A stretch of DNA of 64,000 nt from Nocardia arthritidis NBRC 100137 (GCF_001612765.1 NZ_BDBB01000024.1:62001-126000), one strand, 5' to 3'. Positions 16,360-25,287 are shown, numbered from the stretch's first letter. Made by a program: numbers and translations. The notes: generated from the letters alone by a model not told the origin.

Positions 16360-17435
16360 TGGTGTGCTCCCGTACCGGCCCCGAGCAGGCCGAGCAGTTT
16401 GTGTTCTGCGGCGTCGATCCACGCTGGATCGACTACGGGCCGCAACGCTGCGCCCCCGATGAAATCGTCGAACGCCTGCACCGTCGTCCAGCGCGGCTCG
16501 AACTCGAGTTCGGTGCGCATGCGCGTGGTGTCCAGGCCACAGCCGAAGTGGAAATAGTCGAGCTGTTCGGCGGAGAACTCCCGCATCACCGGGCCCATAA
16601 GGAAGCGGCCCGCGGTGCGGAACATCGTGAAGGGAACGGGCAACTCGATCCGGCCCGCCCGCCGGACCGCCTGTGACAGCGACAGCGCGCCGTCACCCGC
16701 GATGTTATACGTACCACTGACCGTACGCCGTGCCGCGTGGGTCAGCGCGGCCACCGCGTCCTCCTCGTGCAGCAGCTGCATCCTGGCGTCCCGGCCGAAT
16801 ACGGTCGGAGTCACCGGCGAACGCAGATATTGCACACCGCGGGCAGCCAGCCGCGGGCCCACGATCGGTGCGAATCGCAAAATTGACGTGGCGATATCGG
16901 GACGCCGCCGGGCGAGCCCGCGAACATAACCCTCTATATCGATCATGTCGCGCGCGAATCCGCCGCGCGGTGGCGTGCGGGCGCTCATTTCCTCGGTGAA
17001 TTTCGCAGGATCCTTCGCGCTGCACCCGTACACCGCCGACGAGGAGCGCAGCACCACCCGGCGCACCGAAGCCACCTTCTGGCACACCGCGAACAGCTGC
17101 ATCGCGCCGAGGACGTTGTGATCCTTCATCACCGCGCGACCGCCGCCCGCGGGCGGGCGGGTCAGCAGGGCGGTGTGCACCACGGTGTCGACCTCACCAC
17201 CATCGATCACCTTACGGATCAACGGGTTTCGGATGTCCGCTCGCACGAATTCGGCGCGGCCCATGCGCCGCTGCAACTCTCGGCCGGGCGTCATCGTGTC
17301 GACGGCGAGAATGCGCTCGATCCCGGGATCCTGGGCGAGGCGGGCGACGACCGTGCCGCCGAAGAAGCGGCTGGCTCCAGTGACCAGCACTACCTTCGGC
17401 GCGTGTCCTTCCCGACCCTCAGAACCCACCGGCAC
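16356..17435 (-). CDS. Extended SDR (NAD-dependent epimerase/dehydratase-like), Rv0501-like
   Basis: A 359-residue Rossmann protein beginning KVVLVTGASRFFGGTVV. It has VDTVVHTALL, the SSSAVYG segment, and RFAPIVGPR, which place it in the extended SDR/GalE-like group (Rv0501, annotated galE2). The catalytic YxxxK is not evident: the equivalent helix reads RDMIDIEGYVRG. The middle glycine of GxxGxxG is also missing. It may therefore bind nucleotide without classical epimerase activity. Starts are GTG at 17435 or 17429. It is coupled to the acyltransferase by ATGA, suggesting a shared lipid-related role. Confidence 0.75.
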   Translation of the reverse strand: MPVGSEGREGHAPKVVLVTGASRFFGGTVVARLAQDPGIERILAVDTMTPGRELQRRMGRAEFVRADIRNPLIRKVIDGGEVDTVVHTALLTRPPAGGGRAVMKDHNVLGAMQLFAVCQKVASVRRVVLRSSSAVYGCSAKDPAKFTEEMSARTPPRGGFARDMIDIEGYVRGLARRRPDIATSILRFAPIVGPRLAARGVQYLRSPVTPTVFGRDARMQLLHEEDAVAALTHAARRTVSGTYNIAGDGALSLSQAVRRAGRIELPVPFTMFRTAGRFLMGPVMREFSAEQLDYFHFGCGLDTTRMRTELEFEPRWTTVQAFDDFIGGAALRPVVDPAWIDAAEHKLLGLLGAGTGAHQ

Positions 17436-17586
17436 CCTTTCCCTTGCCAGCCCGCCCTTGTGATTATTCCCAGTGCCCAGCGTAGCGGCTGCCTACCCGC
17501 TCACCGAGAGTATTAACCAGGATCTAACGATGACTTCAGTCACGTGATACAAATGGCGATTCCAAAATTTCAAATTTCAAACAAAA

Positions 17587-17614
17587 GGGCCCGTCACCTA
17601 TTGGTGACGGGCCC
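17587..17614 (-). terminator. Rho-independent terminator after the bS22 gene
   Basis: A perfect 12-bp stem (GGGCCCGTCACC with GGTGACGGGCCC) with a four-base TATT loop, 25 bases downstream of the bS22 stop. On the minus strand it is followed by CTTTTGTTTG and more T-rich sequence. The surrounding 17545-17586 stretch is unusually A/T-rich for this genome. Confidence 0.85.
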
Positions 17615-17638
17615 CTCGCAGCTAACACGCAGCGATGC

Positions 17639-17740
17639 CTACTTGCCGAGTTTGCGCCGCTGGACACGCGTGCGGCGAAGCAGCTTGCGGTGCTTCTTCT
17701 TCGACATGCGCTTGCGGCGCTTCTTGATCACAGAACCCAT
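17639..17740 (-). CDS. Small ribosomal protein bS22 (AURKAIP1/COX24 domain)
   Basis: A 33-residue, extremely basic peptide: [20 protein letters not shown] followed by [13 protein letters not shown]. It matches the actinobacterial bS22 protein (Rv0500B in M. tuberculosis), found on the small ribosomal subunit near the decoding region. GAGGA lies seven bases before the ATG. It has its own strong terminator, as expected for a highly expressed small gene. It is downstream of the BldC-type gene, as in mycobacteria. Confidence 0.93.
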
Positions 17741-17966
17741 AGGGTTGTCCTCGCGTTCTCTCTACTCGGCGCGCACGCTGCCCGTGCGCGATTGCCGGAC
17801 GTCCGTCCGCCCTGGCCCCGGCCGACGGGCCGGGGTCGCTGGGCAAGCTCACGCCCCGTGTTCGCGCCGCCGGATACCACGAGGCAACGAACAGCGATGC
17901 CACCGGCGGGCGAACACGAACCGAGGGTCTATCGTACCGGCACGCACCGCCGGTCTCGAAACCGCC

Positions 17967-18269
17967 TCATCCGGCGTCGAAATAGGACGTTTCCAGATAG
18001 TCGTGTACCGCCTTGGCGTGCACCCGGAACGATCGGCCGACGCGCACGGCGGGCAACTCGCCCGAGTGCACCAGCCGGTAGACCGTCATCTTGGACACCC
18101 GCATCAGACTCGCCACTTCGGCGACGGTGAGAAACTGGGTGCCGCCGCCGAGCACGGATTGCCCCTGCGTCGCGGCCTCACGCTGTGTACGGGAATTCCC
18201 CCGACCGCCCGCGGGACCGGAGCCGCCGGACGCTCCGGAATTCGCAGACATCTTGTTCGCAGACATCAT
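17967..18269 (-). CDS. BldC-type MerR-like DNA-binding protein
   Basis: A protein of about 100 residues with a C-terminal winged-helix excisionase-type domain: FLTVAEVASLMRVSKMTVYR is helix-turn-helix, then VHSGELPAVRVGRSFRVH is the wing. It resembles BldC and Rv0500A. The N-terminal 45 residues are Gly/Ser-rich and probably disordered. The start is uncertain: the adjacent ATGs at 18269 and 18266 have GGAGG eleven bases away. BldC proteins regulate development and bind direct repeats cooperatively; targets here are unknown. Confidence 0.85.
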   Translation of the reverse strand: MMSANKMSANSGASGGSGPAGGRGNSRTQREAATQGQSVLGGGTQFLTVAEVASLMRVSKMTVYRLVHSGELPAVRVGRSFRVHAKAVHDYLETSYFDAG

Positions 18270-18382
18270 TGCACCATTGACCTCCGGCACGTCCGCGCCA
18301 CCGGCTTCCCCACCGGCGGAACAGACACGCACGTGCTCCTTGAAGCTTAGCGGGACCAGTGGTGTTACTGCGACGGGAGTGA

Positions 18383-18403
18383 GAAATCGGGTTTTCCGAT
18401 TTC
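18383..18403 (-). terminator. Hairpin after proC
   Basis: GAAATCGG and CCGATTTC form a perfect 8-bp inverted repeat around a five-base loop, 12 bases past the proC stop and about 110 bases before the BldC-like gene. It is relatively A/T-rich and followed by TCACTCC on the minus strand. It could be a weak terminator or an operator for the next gene. Confidence 0.45.
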
Positions 18404-18414
18404 ATACAGACCGG

Positions 18415-19233
18415 TCACTCCGCAGACGCGCCTTGTTCGACCGACCTTTGCTTGGCCGCGAAGAGCGCTTCTATGAATGCCGAGCGTAGTCCTCCGCGCT
18501 CCAGCTCGCGGATCGCCGCGGCGGTGGTGCCCGCAGGTGAGGTGACCGCGGCGCGCAATTCCGCGGCGGTCTGGCCGGAGCCGTCCAGCAGGGCGGCCGA
18601 GCCGACCATGGTCTGCACGACGAGCTGGGTGGCCACATCCCTGGTCAGCCCCAGCCCGACGCCCGCGTCGACCATGGCCTCCACGACCAGGAAGAAATAG
18701 GCGGGCCCCGATCCGGACACGGCGGTGACGGCGTCCATCTGGCTCTCCGCCACGGTGACCACTTTGCCGACCGCGCCGAGGATCTCGGCGACCAGCTCCA
18801 GATGCTGCTCGCGCGCGTAGCGACCCGGCGCGATGACGCTCATCCCCTGCCCCACCAGCATCGGCGTATTCGGCATCACGCGCACCACCGGGAATCCGGC
18901 GGGCATCTTGCCCTCCAGCCGCGCGGTCGGCACGCCGGCGGCCAGCGAGACCAGGACCTGGTCGCGGTCGCTGCCGATCTCCGCCTTGCCCAGCGGCGCG
19001 AGCACGGCGTCCACATCGCCCGGTTTCACCGCGATCACCAGCAGATCCGCGCCGATGGCGGCATCGGCCAAGTCGTCGGTGACCCGGGTCCCGAAGCGGT
19101 CGGCGAGCTGATGGGCCCGCTCCCGGTGGGTCTCCACGACGACCAGGTCCTTGGTCAGCCGCCCGGACTCCAGCAACCCGGCGACCAACGCCTCCCCGAT
19201 GCGCCCGCCACCGATCACCGCAATTCTCGTCAT
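18415..19233 (-). CDS. proC: Pyrroline-5-carboxylate reductase
   Basis: Reduces pyrroline-5-carboxylate to L-proline with NAD(P)H. The 272-residue protein starts MTRIAVIGGGRIGEALVAGL (Rossmann fold). It shows VIAVKPGDVD and the C-terminal signature SGSGPAYFFLVVEAM near residues 160-174, followed by TVMGSA-type and SPAGTT segments. The ATG at 19233 is preferred to a TTG nine bases earlier. The same neighbours, BldC-like and bS22 genes, flank proC (Rv0500) in M. tuberculosis. Confidence 0.96.
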   Translation of the reverse strand: MTRIAVIGGGRIGEALVAGLLESGRLTKDLVVVETHRERAHQLADRFGTRVTDDLADAAIGADLLVIAVKPGDVDAVLAPLGKAEIGSDRDQVLVSLAAGVPTARLEGKMPAGFPVVRVMPNTPMLVGQGMSVIAPGRYAREQHLELVAEILGAVGKVVTVAESQMDAVTAVSGSGPAYFFLVVEAMVDAGVGLGLTRDVATQLVVQTMVGSAALLDGSGQTAAELRAAVTSPAGTTAAAIRELERGGLRSAFIEALFAAKQRSVEQGASAE

Positions 19234-19265
19234 GGGGCTCAAGGCTAGACGGCGCGCGCCGGGGC

Positions 19266-20153
19266 TCAGCGCTGGGGAACGAGCGCCAGTTGACGACTCT
19301 GCGCGACGACCGCGCCGGTCGAGTCGAGCACCAGCTGATCCTCGTCGAACATGCGACCGCCCACCTCGTGGGTGGTGGCGATGATCCGCAGCCAGCCCGG
19401 CGCGGGCCTGCGACGCAGGTAGGTGGTCATTTGCACGGTCGGGGCCCAGCCGAAGTGACCGAGATTCATCGGCACCGGCGGACTCATGTCGGCGCTCATC
19501 ATGGCGAAGTACATCGCGACATCGGGGTCCTGTTCGTCACCCGGTCGCGGGCGCATCCACATCCGCAGCCGCGGTTCGCCCTTCGCGCCTTCCAGGAAGC
19601 GGGCCCACTCGCGGTCGAGGTGGATCTCGGCGCCGCGGCCGACGTGCACGATGTCGCCCATCGGGGAACCGGGCTCGTAGCCGGCGGCGTCGGCGGGCGG
19701 TTGCGCGGGCATGCCGGAATGCTCCGGCGCGTAGATCGGGTCCGCGTCGTCGAGGCGGCTGAACGTCAGCGCCGTGCGCACCAGGACGCGACCGTCCTGG
19801 ACGAGGTCGGTGTCGGCCAGGCAGATCTGTCGACCGATCTTGCGGACCCGCACCTCGTATTCGACCTCGCCGGGGTCCGGGGCGCCGAGGAAATCGGAAC
19901 TTGCGGCGATCGGCGCCATGCCGACCAGCGCGGGATCGGACGCACGCAGCCAATTCGTCGCCGCTGCCGCGCTCGCCGCGACCATCGTCCCGCCGTGCAC
20001 CTTCGGGCCGATGGTCCAGATGTCGTCGATGATGCCCAGATAGCGACCGGTTCCCGGGGTGGTGGGCGGCGCCTCTTGCAGCGCGCACACCCGGCTGAAC
20101 GGTGCGTCGGTCGTGGCCGCCGGGCCGAAATCGGCCGTGAGCTCCGTCGTCAT
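19266..20153 (-). CDS. Acyl-CoA thioesterase family protein (double hotdog)
   Basis: A 295-residue protein with two hotdog-like halves. The N-half has WTIGPKVHGGTMVAASAAAA, with the His-Gly-Gly typical of thioesterases. The C-half has MNLGHFGWAPTVQMTTYLRR and ends RMFDEDQLVLDSTGAVVAQS, a strong TesB-type closing motif. AGGAGTGAGG precedes the ATG. It probably hydrolyses acyl-CoA esters in the cytosol; chain-length preference is unknown. It precedes proC by about 30 bases on the same strand. Confidence 0.82.
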   Translation of the reverse strand: MTTELTADFGPAATTDAPFSRVCALQEAPPTTPGTGRYLGIIDDIWTIGPKVHGGTMVAASAAAATNWLRASDPALVGMAPIAASSDFLGAPDPGEVEYEVRVRKIGRQICLADTDLVQDGRVLVRTALTFSRLDDADPIYAPEHSGMPAQPPADAAGYEPGSPMGDIVHVGRGAEIHLDREWARFLEGAKGEPRLRMWMRPRPGDEQDPDVAMYFAMMSADMSPPVPMNLGHFGWAPTVQMTTYLRRRPAPGWLRIIATTHEVGGRMFDEDQLVLDSTGAVVAQSRQLALVPQR

Positions 20154-20289
20154 CCTCACTCCTGTCCTCCGTCGCCCCCCGATGGCGGCATTCGCGGCTG
20201 CGCAGCCGGACGGTCTCCGAGGGGTTCGTACAGCGTACAACGCACCCGGGACAGGATCGTATCGCCGCATACCGGAGTAGCGACGAGCG

Positions 20290-21270
20290 TCACATCGGCG
20301 GTTCGGGCGACCTCCGGCTCGCGCCGGCGGCCGTTGGCGCGGCGGCCACGACCAGATGCTTGCGCGCGAAGGCCAGCGTGCGATGCAGCATGTCGGCTCG
20401 CTCCTTGGTGGTGCGCGCGTTCTGCGTGTTGATCTCGGCGACGACCTGACCGGTGAAACCGGTGCGGACCAGGCTCGCGCACACCTCCACGCACGGTTGG
20501 GTGCCCTCGCCGGGAACGAGATGTTCGTCGTGCGCGGCGCCCCGGCCGTCGGCCAGATGCAGATGGGCCAGACCAAGGCCCATGCGGGCAGCCAAGGCCA
20601 AGGGGTCGGTGCCGGCGGTGGCGGTGTGCGACAGATCCAGCGTGTAGTGGCGGAAGCCGGTGTCGGTCGGGTCGTAGGAGGGGCTGAAGGCGGTGAGCGC
20701 CGGACCGGGGCCGCCGCGCCGCTCCAGCCGTCTCACCGCGCCCTCGCGCCGGCCGAACAGCGTGTCCGCCCGCATCGGGAACATATTCTCCACCGCGACG
20801 ACCACCGGGCTGTTGTCTTCCAGCTCGGCCACCTGCGCGGCGAACCCGGCGGCATAGCGGCGCTGCCAACGGAACGGCGGGTGCACGACCACCGTGCTCG
20901 CGCCGAGCGACTCGGCGGTACGCACACTGCGCTCGAGTTTCGCCACGGGATCCGAACCCCACACCCGCTGCGAGATCAACAGGCAGGGCGCGTGCACCGC
21001 CAGCACCGGCACACCGTACCGGCGTGAGTAGGCCTGCACGGTGGCGATGCTCTGGCTGGCGGGCTCGGCCCAGACCATCAGCTCGACGCCGTCGTAACCG
21101 AGTTCGGCGGCGTACCGGAACGCGGCCTCCGTATTCTGCGGGTACACCGAGGCGGTCGAGAGCCCCACCCGGATCGGCTTCGGCCGGGACAGATCCCCGG
21201 CCTCTCCCGGGGGTTCCGCGCCGGTGCGCGCCCCCACCCCGGTCTCGTTCGCCTGTCCTATGTTCGCCAC
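20290..21270 (-). CDS. Sugar phosphate isomerase/epimerase-like TIM-barrel protein
   Basis: A 326-residue xylose-isomerase-like (AP endonuclease 2 family) TIM barrel similar to Rv0498. It has IRVGLSTASVYP at strand 1, YDGVELMVW, VLAVHAPCLL, VVVHPPFRW, VAVENMFP, TLDLSHTATAG and VVAEINTQNA, that is, the His/Glu/Asp residues usual for the divalent-metal site. The GTG start has GGGGG five bases upstream. The N-terminal 30 residues are extra. The substrate is unknown. It follows the proline-rich membrane protein gene closely on the same strand. Confidence 0.78.
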   Translation of the reverse strand: MANIGQANETGVGARTGAEPPGEAGDLSRPKPIRVGLSTASVYPQNTEAAFRYAAELGYDGVELMVWAEPASQSIATVQAYSRRYGVPVLAVHAPCLLISQRVWGSDPVAKLERSVRTAESLGASTVVVHPPFRWQRRYAAGFAAQVAELEDNSPVVVAVENMFPMRADTLFGRREGAVRRLERRGGPGPALTAFSPSYDPTDTGFRHYTLDLSHTATAGTDPLALAARMGLGLAHLHLADGRGAAHDEHLVPGEGTQPCVEVCASLVRTGFTGQVVAEINTQNARTTKERADMLHRTLAFARKHLVVAAAPTAAGASRRSPEPPM

Positions 21271-21283
21271 GACTGCCCCCTGC

Positions 21284-22882
21284 TCAGTTCGTGCTGAGAA
21301 GAAATGCCAAGGGCCCCAGCGTGACGAAGATGCCCACCACCACGGCGATCACGGTGCTGAGGATGTCGTCGGTCCTGCGCAGAATCCGCACGAGGGCCAC
21401 CAAGCCGAGAATCACGATCATCGCCAACGCCAGCGCCACCCACGGAAGCATCTCCCACATGCGCTCGAAGCCTTTGAACAGCAGCATGCCCGCGACGGCG
21501 GCGCCGATGCTCTGGCCGCCGAGGATCATCCACTGGCGCCGGTTCTCGTCGTCCTCCGCCTTCTTGGCCGCCCTGGACCGGCGCGGCGCGGTTGCCCGGG
21601 TGGCGGCGCGAGGTTCGTCGGCGAGGTCGTCATCGTCGTCCTCGTCCAGCTCGATCGGCTCGTAGACGTCGGTGACGCCGTCCATTTCCGCCATCTCGGC
21701 GGCGCGCCCACCGCGCCCACCGCGACCGCCGCGCCGCGCAGCGCCGCGCTCGGCCCGGTCGACGCCATCGCGCAGCAGGTCGCCCGCGACCGTCTGGCCG
21801 GAGAGCAGCTGCTGGTCCTGATTGGCCAGCGACCACGCGGCCGTCGGAATGCCGCCGGATTCCGGCGGGGGATCGCCCTGCGGCTTGTGCCGCCGGGCGG
21901 ACCAGGCCGGTAGACCGTTCTCACCGACGCCCTCCCGGCGGGCTGGTCGTCGATGCGCCTCCGGCTGCGGCTCGAGCGGAACGGGCCTGCCCGGCTTCGG
22001 ACGCGGATCGGGCGGCGGCGGGAGGGGCAGCGGTTCGGACTCCGGGGCGAAACCACCCGTGGCGGGTGACCAGGCCGCGGTGGACGGGCTTAGATCCTCG
22101 GCCGCTTCCGCGGCCTCCGCCGCCCTGCGCCGCGCGGCGCGGCCGCCCCGGGCGCCGTTGCGCTCGGGAAGAGGTGAGCGGCCGAAGCCGGGCTCGTCGA
22201 ACTCGGCGTGACCGTTGCGGCCCGGTTCGCCTGCCCCGCGCCCTGCCAGCGGGTCCCGGCCGAACGACTCGGGCTGGACCTCGTGCCAGGACCGGACCTC
22301 GGTGGCCTCCTCCTCCGGTTCCTCGCGCCTGCGCCTGCGCCCCGAGCGCGGAGGCGTCTCGGGCACGCCGCCCGGCAGGTCGGGCACGTACGGACCGGGG
22401 GCCGCCGAGAACAGGTCCGACACCGGGGTATCCGGCGACAGCGGGTCGTAGGACGTGCCGTGCCGCGCGGAGGGCATGTCCCGGCCGGGCATGACCCGGC
22501 TGGATCGCCCGGGCGGCGGATCGGCTCGCGGCGGGTCGGGCTGCGCGTAGCCGGCCAGCGGGTCGTACATCGAAATCGGGCCCGACATCGGCGAATACGA
22601 CGACGGGTCGGGCTGCGGCTCGGGCGCGTAGGACACGGGCTCCGGCGGGGGCGGATCGAACGAGGGCGACGCGTAGGCGGGCTCCTCCGCTCCGGCATCC
22701 GGCGCCGCGTGCGCGGAGTGACCACCGCCTTCCCGGATGACCGGCAGGTCGCCGGTCAGTTCGGCGACGGAGATTCCCCGGCCACTGCGGCGGCGCCTGC
22801 CACCGCCGGACGAGCCACCGCTCTGCTGGCCGTTTCGTGCCAGCAGTTCCGCGACCGACAGCTGTTTGGAGTCCTCACTCAT
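21284..22882 (-). CDS. Proline-rich membrane protein, Rv0497-like
   Basis: A 532-residue protein. It begins MSEDSKQLSVAELLARNGQ, and the VAELLxRNG and ISVAEL motifs are shared with Rv0497. Then comes a disordered Pro/Gly/Arg/Asp-rich region of about 370 residues with an acidic ELDEDDDDDL segment. Three membrane helices follow at the C-terminus (roughly residues 445-530). It starts by ATGA overlap with ppx. It is larger than the M. tuberculosis counterpart because of the expanded linker. The function is unknown; it may be envelope-associated. Confidence 0.75.
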   Translation of the reverse strand: MSEDSKQLSVAELLARNGQQSGGSSGGGRRRRSGRGISVAELTGDLPVIREGGGHSAHAAPDAGAEEPAYASPSFDPPPPEPVSYAPEPQPDPSSYSPMSGPISMYDPLAGYAQPDPPRADPPPGRSSRVMPGRDMPSARHGTSYDPLSPDTPVSDLFSAAPGPYVPDLPGGVPETPPRSGRRRRREEPEEEATEVRSWHEVQPESFGRDPLAGRGAGEPGRNGHAEFDEPGFGRSPLPERNGARGGRAARRRAAEAAEAAEDLSPSTAAWSPATGGFAPESEPLPLPPPPDPRPKPGRPVPLEPQPEAHRRPARREGVGENGLPAWSARRHKPQGDPPPESGGIPTAAWSLANQDQQLLSGQTVAGDLLRDGVDRAERGAARRGGRGGRGGRAAEMAEMDGVTDVYEPIELDEDDDDDLADEPRAATRATAPRRSRAAKKAEDDENRRQWMILGGQSIGAAVAGMLLFKGFERMWEMLPWVALALAMIVILGLVALVRILRRTDDILSTVIAVVVGIFVTLGPLAFLLSTN

Positions 22883-23910
22883 GACGACACCGTCCCGATC
22901 GAGCCCGGCGCGGGCGCGCCGCCGGACGCCGGCCGACCGTCTCCGGTCGCCGCGCCCGCTGAGTACGTTGCTTCGGGTCCACCATTCATATCGGTATCCA
23001 GTTTGCGCAGGATGAGCCCTTCACGCAGCGCCCACGGACAAATCTCCAAGGAATCCAGCGAAAGTGCCCGCATACTCGCCTCCGCGACCAATGCGCCGGC
23101 CACCAATTGCTGTGACCGATCGGAACTTACGCCTTCCAATTCTGCACGGTCCGCCGCCGTCATTCGCGAGATGAACGCAATCAGTTGGCGCAGGCCCGAG
23201 CTCGTGAGTGTACGACGCACCCGCGGGCCCGCCGCCGAGGGCGCCGCTCCGGTCAGCCGGGCCAGGGACCGGAATGTCTTCGATGTGCCAACGGCCAGAT
23301 CGGGCTTGCCCGGCTCGAGCAGCTTCTTCGCGGGCACCACCAACTCGGCGTCGAGCCAGTCGCGCAGCACGGCCACCCGCCGCTTGCCCGGCGGGTCCTC
23401 GCGCAGCCATTCCCTGGTCAACCGGCCCGCGCCGAGCTGCAAGGACACCGCGACGTCGGGTTCCTCGTCGCCGCCGTTGGTCATCTCCAGTGAGCCGCCG
23501 CCGATGTCCAGATTGAGAATGCGCCCTGCGCTCCAGCCATACCACCGGCGCACAGCGAGAAAGGTCAGCCGCGCCTCGTCGACGCCGGTCAGCACCCGCA
23601 GGTCGACACCCGTCGCGGACCGCACGCGGCCGAGCACCTCTTCGGAGTTGGCCGCCTCGCGCAGCGCCGAGGTGGCGAACGGCATCAGTTCGACGCATTT
23701 GGACGTCTCGGCGATGCTGGCGAATTCGGCGACGGTGTCGATCAGCCGCTGCGCGCCCGCCTCGGTGATGCAACCCGCGGCGTCGATGTTCTCCGCCAGC
23801 CGCAAGGTGGCCTTCGTCGAGCTCATCGGCATGGGGTGACCGCCACGATGCGCGTCCACCACGAGCAGGTGAACGGTATTGCTTCCGACATCGAGTACCC
23901 CAAGCCGCAC
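22879..23910 (-). CDS. ppx: Ppx/GppA family exopolyphosphatase
   Basis: A 343-residue actin/HSP70-fold phosphatase matching Rv0496. It has LGVLDVGSNTVHLLVVDAH (phosphate loop 1), ATSALREAANS, LDIGGGSLEM (phosphate loop 2) and LQLGAGRLTREWL. Family members hydrolyse polyphosphate or pppGpp. The protein lacks the C-terminal HD domain of the E. coli enzyme, as is normal in actinobacteria. Divergent from the Cys-rich Rv0495c-like gene, and coupled to the downstream membrane gene by ATGA. Confidence 0.92.
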   Translation of the reverse strand: MRLGVLDVGSNTVHLLVVDAHRGGHPMPMSSTKATLRLAENIDAAGCITEAGAQRLIDTVAEFASIAETSKCVELMPFATSALREAANSEEVLGRVRSATGVDLRVLTGVDEARLTFLAVRRWYGWSAGRILNLDIGGGSLEMTNGGDEEPDVAVSLQLGAGRLTREWLREDPPGKRRVAVLRDWLDAELVVPAKKLLEPGKPDLAVGTSKTFRSLARLTGAAPSAAGPRVRRTLTSSGLRQLIAFISRMTAADRAELEGVSSDRSQQLVAGALVAEASMRALSLDSLEICPWALREGLILRKLDTDMNGGPEATYSAGAATGDGRPASGGAPAPGSIGTVSS

Positions 23911-23975
23911 ATGAACACGGTACTGGGTGGCGCGGCACTACAACCCAGGCGACTGAACTGTTAGCGTCCTATTTC

Positions 23976-24848
23976 GTGACGGTAGGCGCATCCTCGAGCA
24001 GCCCGACCCGGCCCCGACCAGCGGGGAAGATCGACCCGGCCCCCGAAGTCGATCCCGACTTTCCCCGTGAGTGGATCGAGTTCGTCGATCCGGCAAACGA
24101 CGAGCATCTGATCGTCGCCGATCTGACCTGGCTGCTGTCGAGGTGGACGTGTGTGTTCGGCACCCCTGCCTGTCAGGGCATCCTGTCCGACCGGCCGGAT
24201 GACGGCTGCTGCTCGCACGGCGCGTTCCTCTCCGACGAGGAGGACCGCAAACGGCTGAGTCGCGCTGTGAAGATGCTCACACCCCAGGACTGGCAGCTGC
24301 GGGGCGAGGCGACCAACGCGCAGGGCAAGATCACCAAGGGCAGCTACCTGGAACTCGACGAGTTGGACGACGAGCCCGCGCTGCGCACACGCCGGTTCGA
24401 GGGTGCCTGCATCTTCCTGAATCGCCCTGGCTTCGCGGGGGGCGTCGGCTGCGCACTGCACACCATGGCGCTGCGGCGCGGCATGGAGCCGCTGGAGGTG
24501 AAGCCGGACGTGTGCTGGCAGCTGCCGATCCGCCGCACCCAGGACTGGGTGGACCGGCCCGACGGCGTGCAGATCCTGCGCACTGTGATCACCGAGTACG
24601 ACCGCCGCGGATGGGGGCCCGGCGGCGCCGATCTGGACTGGTACTGCTCCGGCTCCCCCGACGCGCACGTCGGCAGCAAGCCGGTCTGGCAGTCCTACGG
24701 CCCCGAGCTGACCGAACTGATCGGCGCGCCCGCCTACGCGGAGCTGGCCCGGCATTGCAAGCGCCGCGAGGGCCTCGGCCTGATCGCCATCCATCCGGCG
24801 ACGGTGCATGCCGAGCGGATGCCCGATTCCCCGGATCGGTTCGCCTGA
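23976..24848 (+). CDS. Conserved Cys-rich protein, Rv0495c-like
   Basis: A 290-residue cytosolic protein with a GTG start, divergent from ppx as Rv0495c is. Cysteines cluster: WTCVFGTPACQG near residues 57-68, then DDGCCSHGAFLSDEED near 78-92, then FEGACIFLN and GVGCALHTM. This spacing recalls YkgJ/DUF3109-type zinc- or iron-chelating domains (C...C...CCxxGA). The whole protein is well conserved in mycolic-acid bacteria as far as I recall, but its function is not known. The metal-site idea is inference. Confidence 0.78.
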   Translation: MTVGASSSSPTRPRPAGKIDPAPEVDPDFPREWIEFVDPANDEHLIVADLTWLLSRWTCVFGTPACQGILSDRPDDGCCSHGAFLSDEEDRKRLSRAVKMLTPQDWQLRGEATNAQGKITKGSYLELDELDDEPALRTRRFEGACIFLNRPGFAGGVGCALHTMALRRGMEPLEVKPDVCWQLPIRRTQDWVDRPDGVQILRTVITEYDRRGWGPGGADLDWYCSGSPDAHVGSKPVWQSYGPELTELIGAPAYAELARHCKRREGLGLIAIHPATVHAERMPDSPDRFA

Positions 24849-24957
24849 TCGTTTGCCAACCGAGCGCCCGATAGGGCGTCCGTTCGCCGTGCGATACCGC
24901 GCTCGGTTCACCCCGTCGCCATGCGAGCTTCACTCGGATGGGGTTTGATGTGCCGTT

Positions 24958-25287
24958 ATGTCCAAGAAAGTTCTCACCGCGGCGACCATCGCCCTGGGCG
25001 CCGCCCTCTCGCTGACCGGAGTAGCCCACGCGGAGCCGAATGGCGACCCGCACAAGTTCTACGACTTCACCACGGAGTTCGTTGCGGCCACCGATCCGGC
25101 GGCGGTCAACGCCAAGGCGGCGGGCAAGCTCCTGATCGCCAGCCCGTACGGCACCTCGCACACCATCGCCTGCCGCGGCACCAACGCCGCGGACCTCTAC
25201 GACTGCATGCAGGAAGACGATCTGGGCTGGATCACCCTGCAGAAGACCGAGACCCCACTCGGCACCACCTGGATCTACTTCCCCTGA
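24958..25287 (+). CDS. Small secreted protein
   Basis: A 109-residue protein with a typical Sec signal peptide, MSKKVLTAATIALGAALSLT, and a cleavage site after VAHA. The mature part (about 84 residues) has two cysteines (IACRG and YDCMQ) that may pair, and it ends in TTWIYFP. It lies 109 bases after the Rv0495c-like gene on the same strand and ends at a strong shared terminator with regX3. No family was recognised. Confidence 0.75.
   Translation: MSKKVLTAATIALGAALSLTGVAHAEPNGDPHKFYDFTTEFVAATDPAAVNAKAAGKLLIASPYGTSHTIACRGTNAADLYDCMQEDDLGWITLQKTETPLGTTWIYFP

Noticed and set aside
17521..17590. Insertion sequence remnant in the A/T-rich stretch
   Set aside because: No terminal inverted repeats, target duplication or transposase fragment. 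The A/T richness is explained by the terminator tail and promoter.
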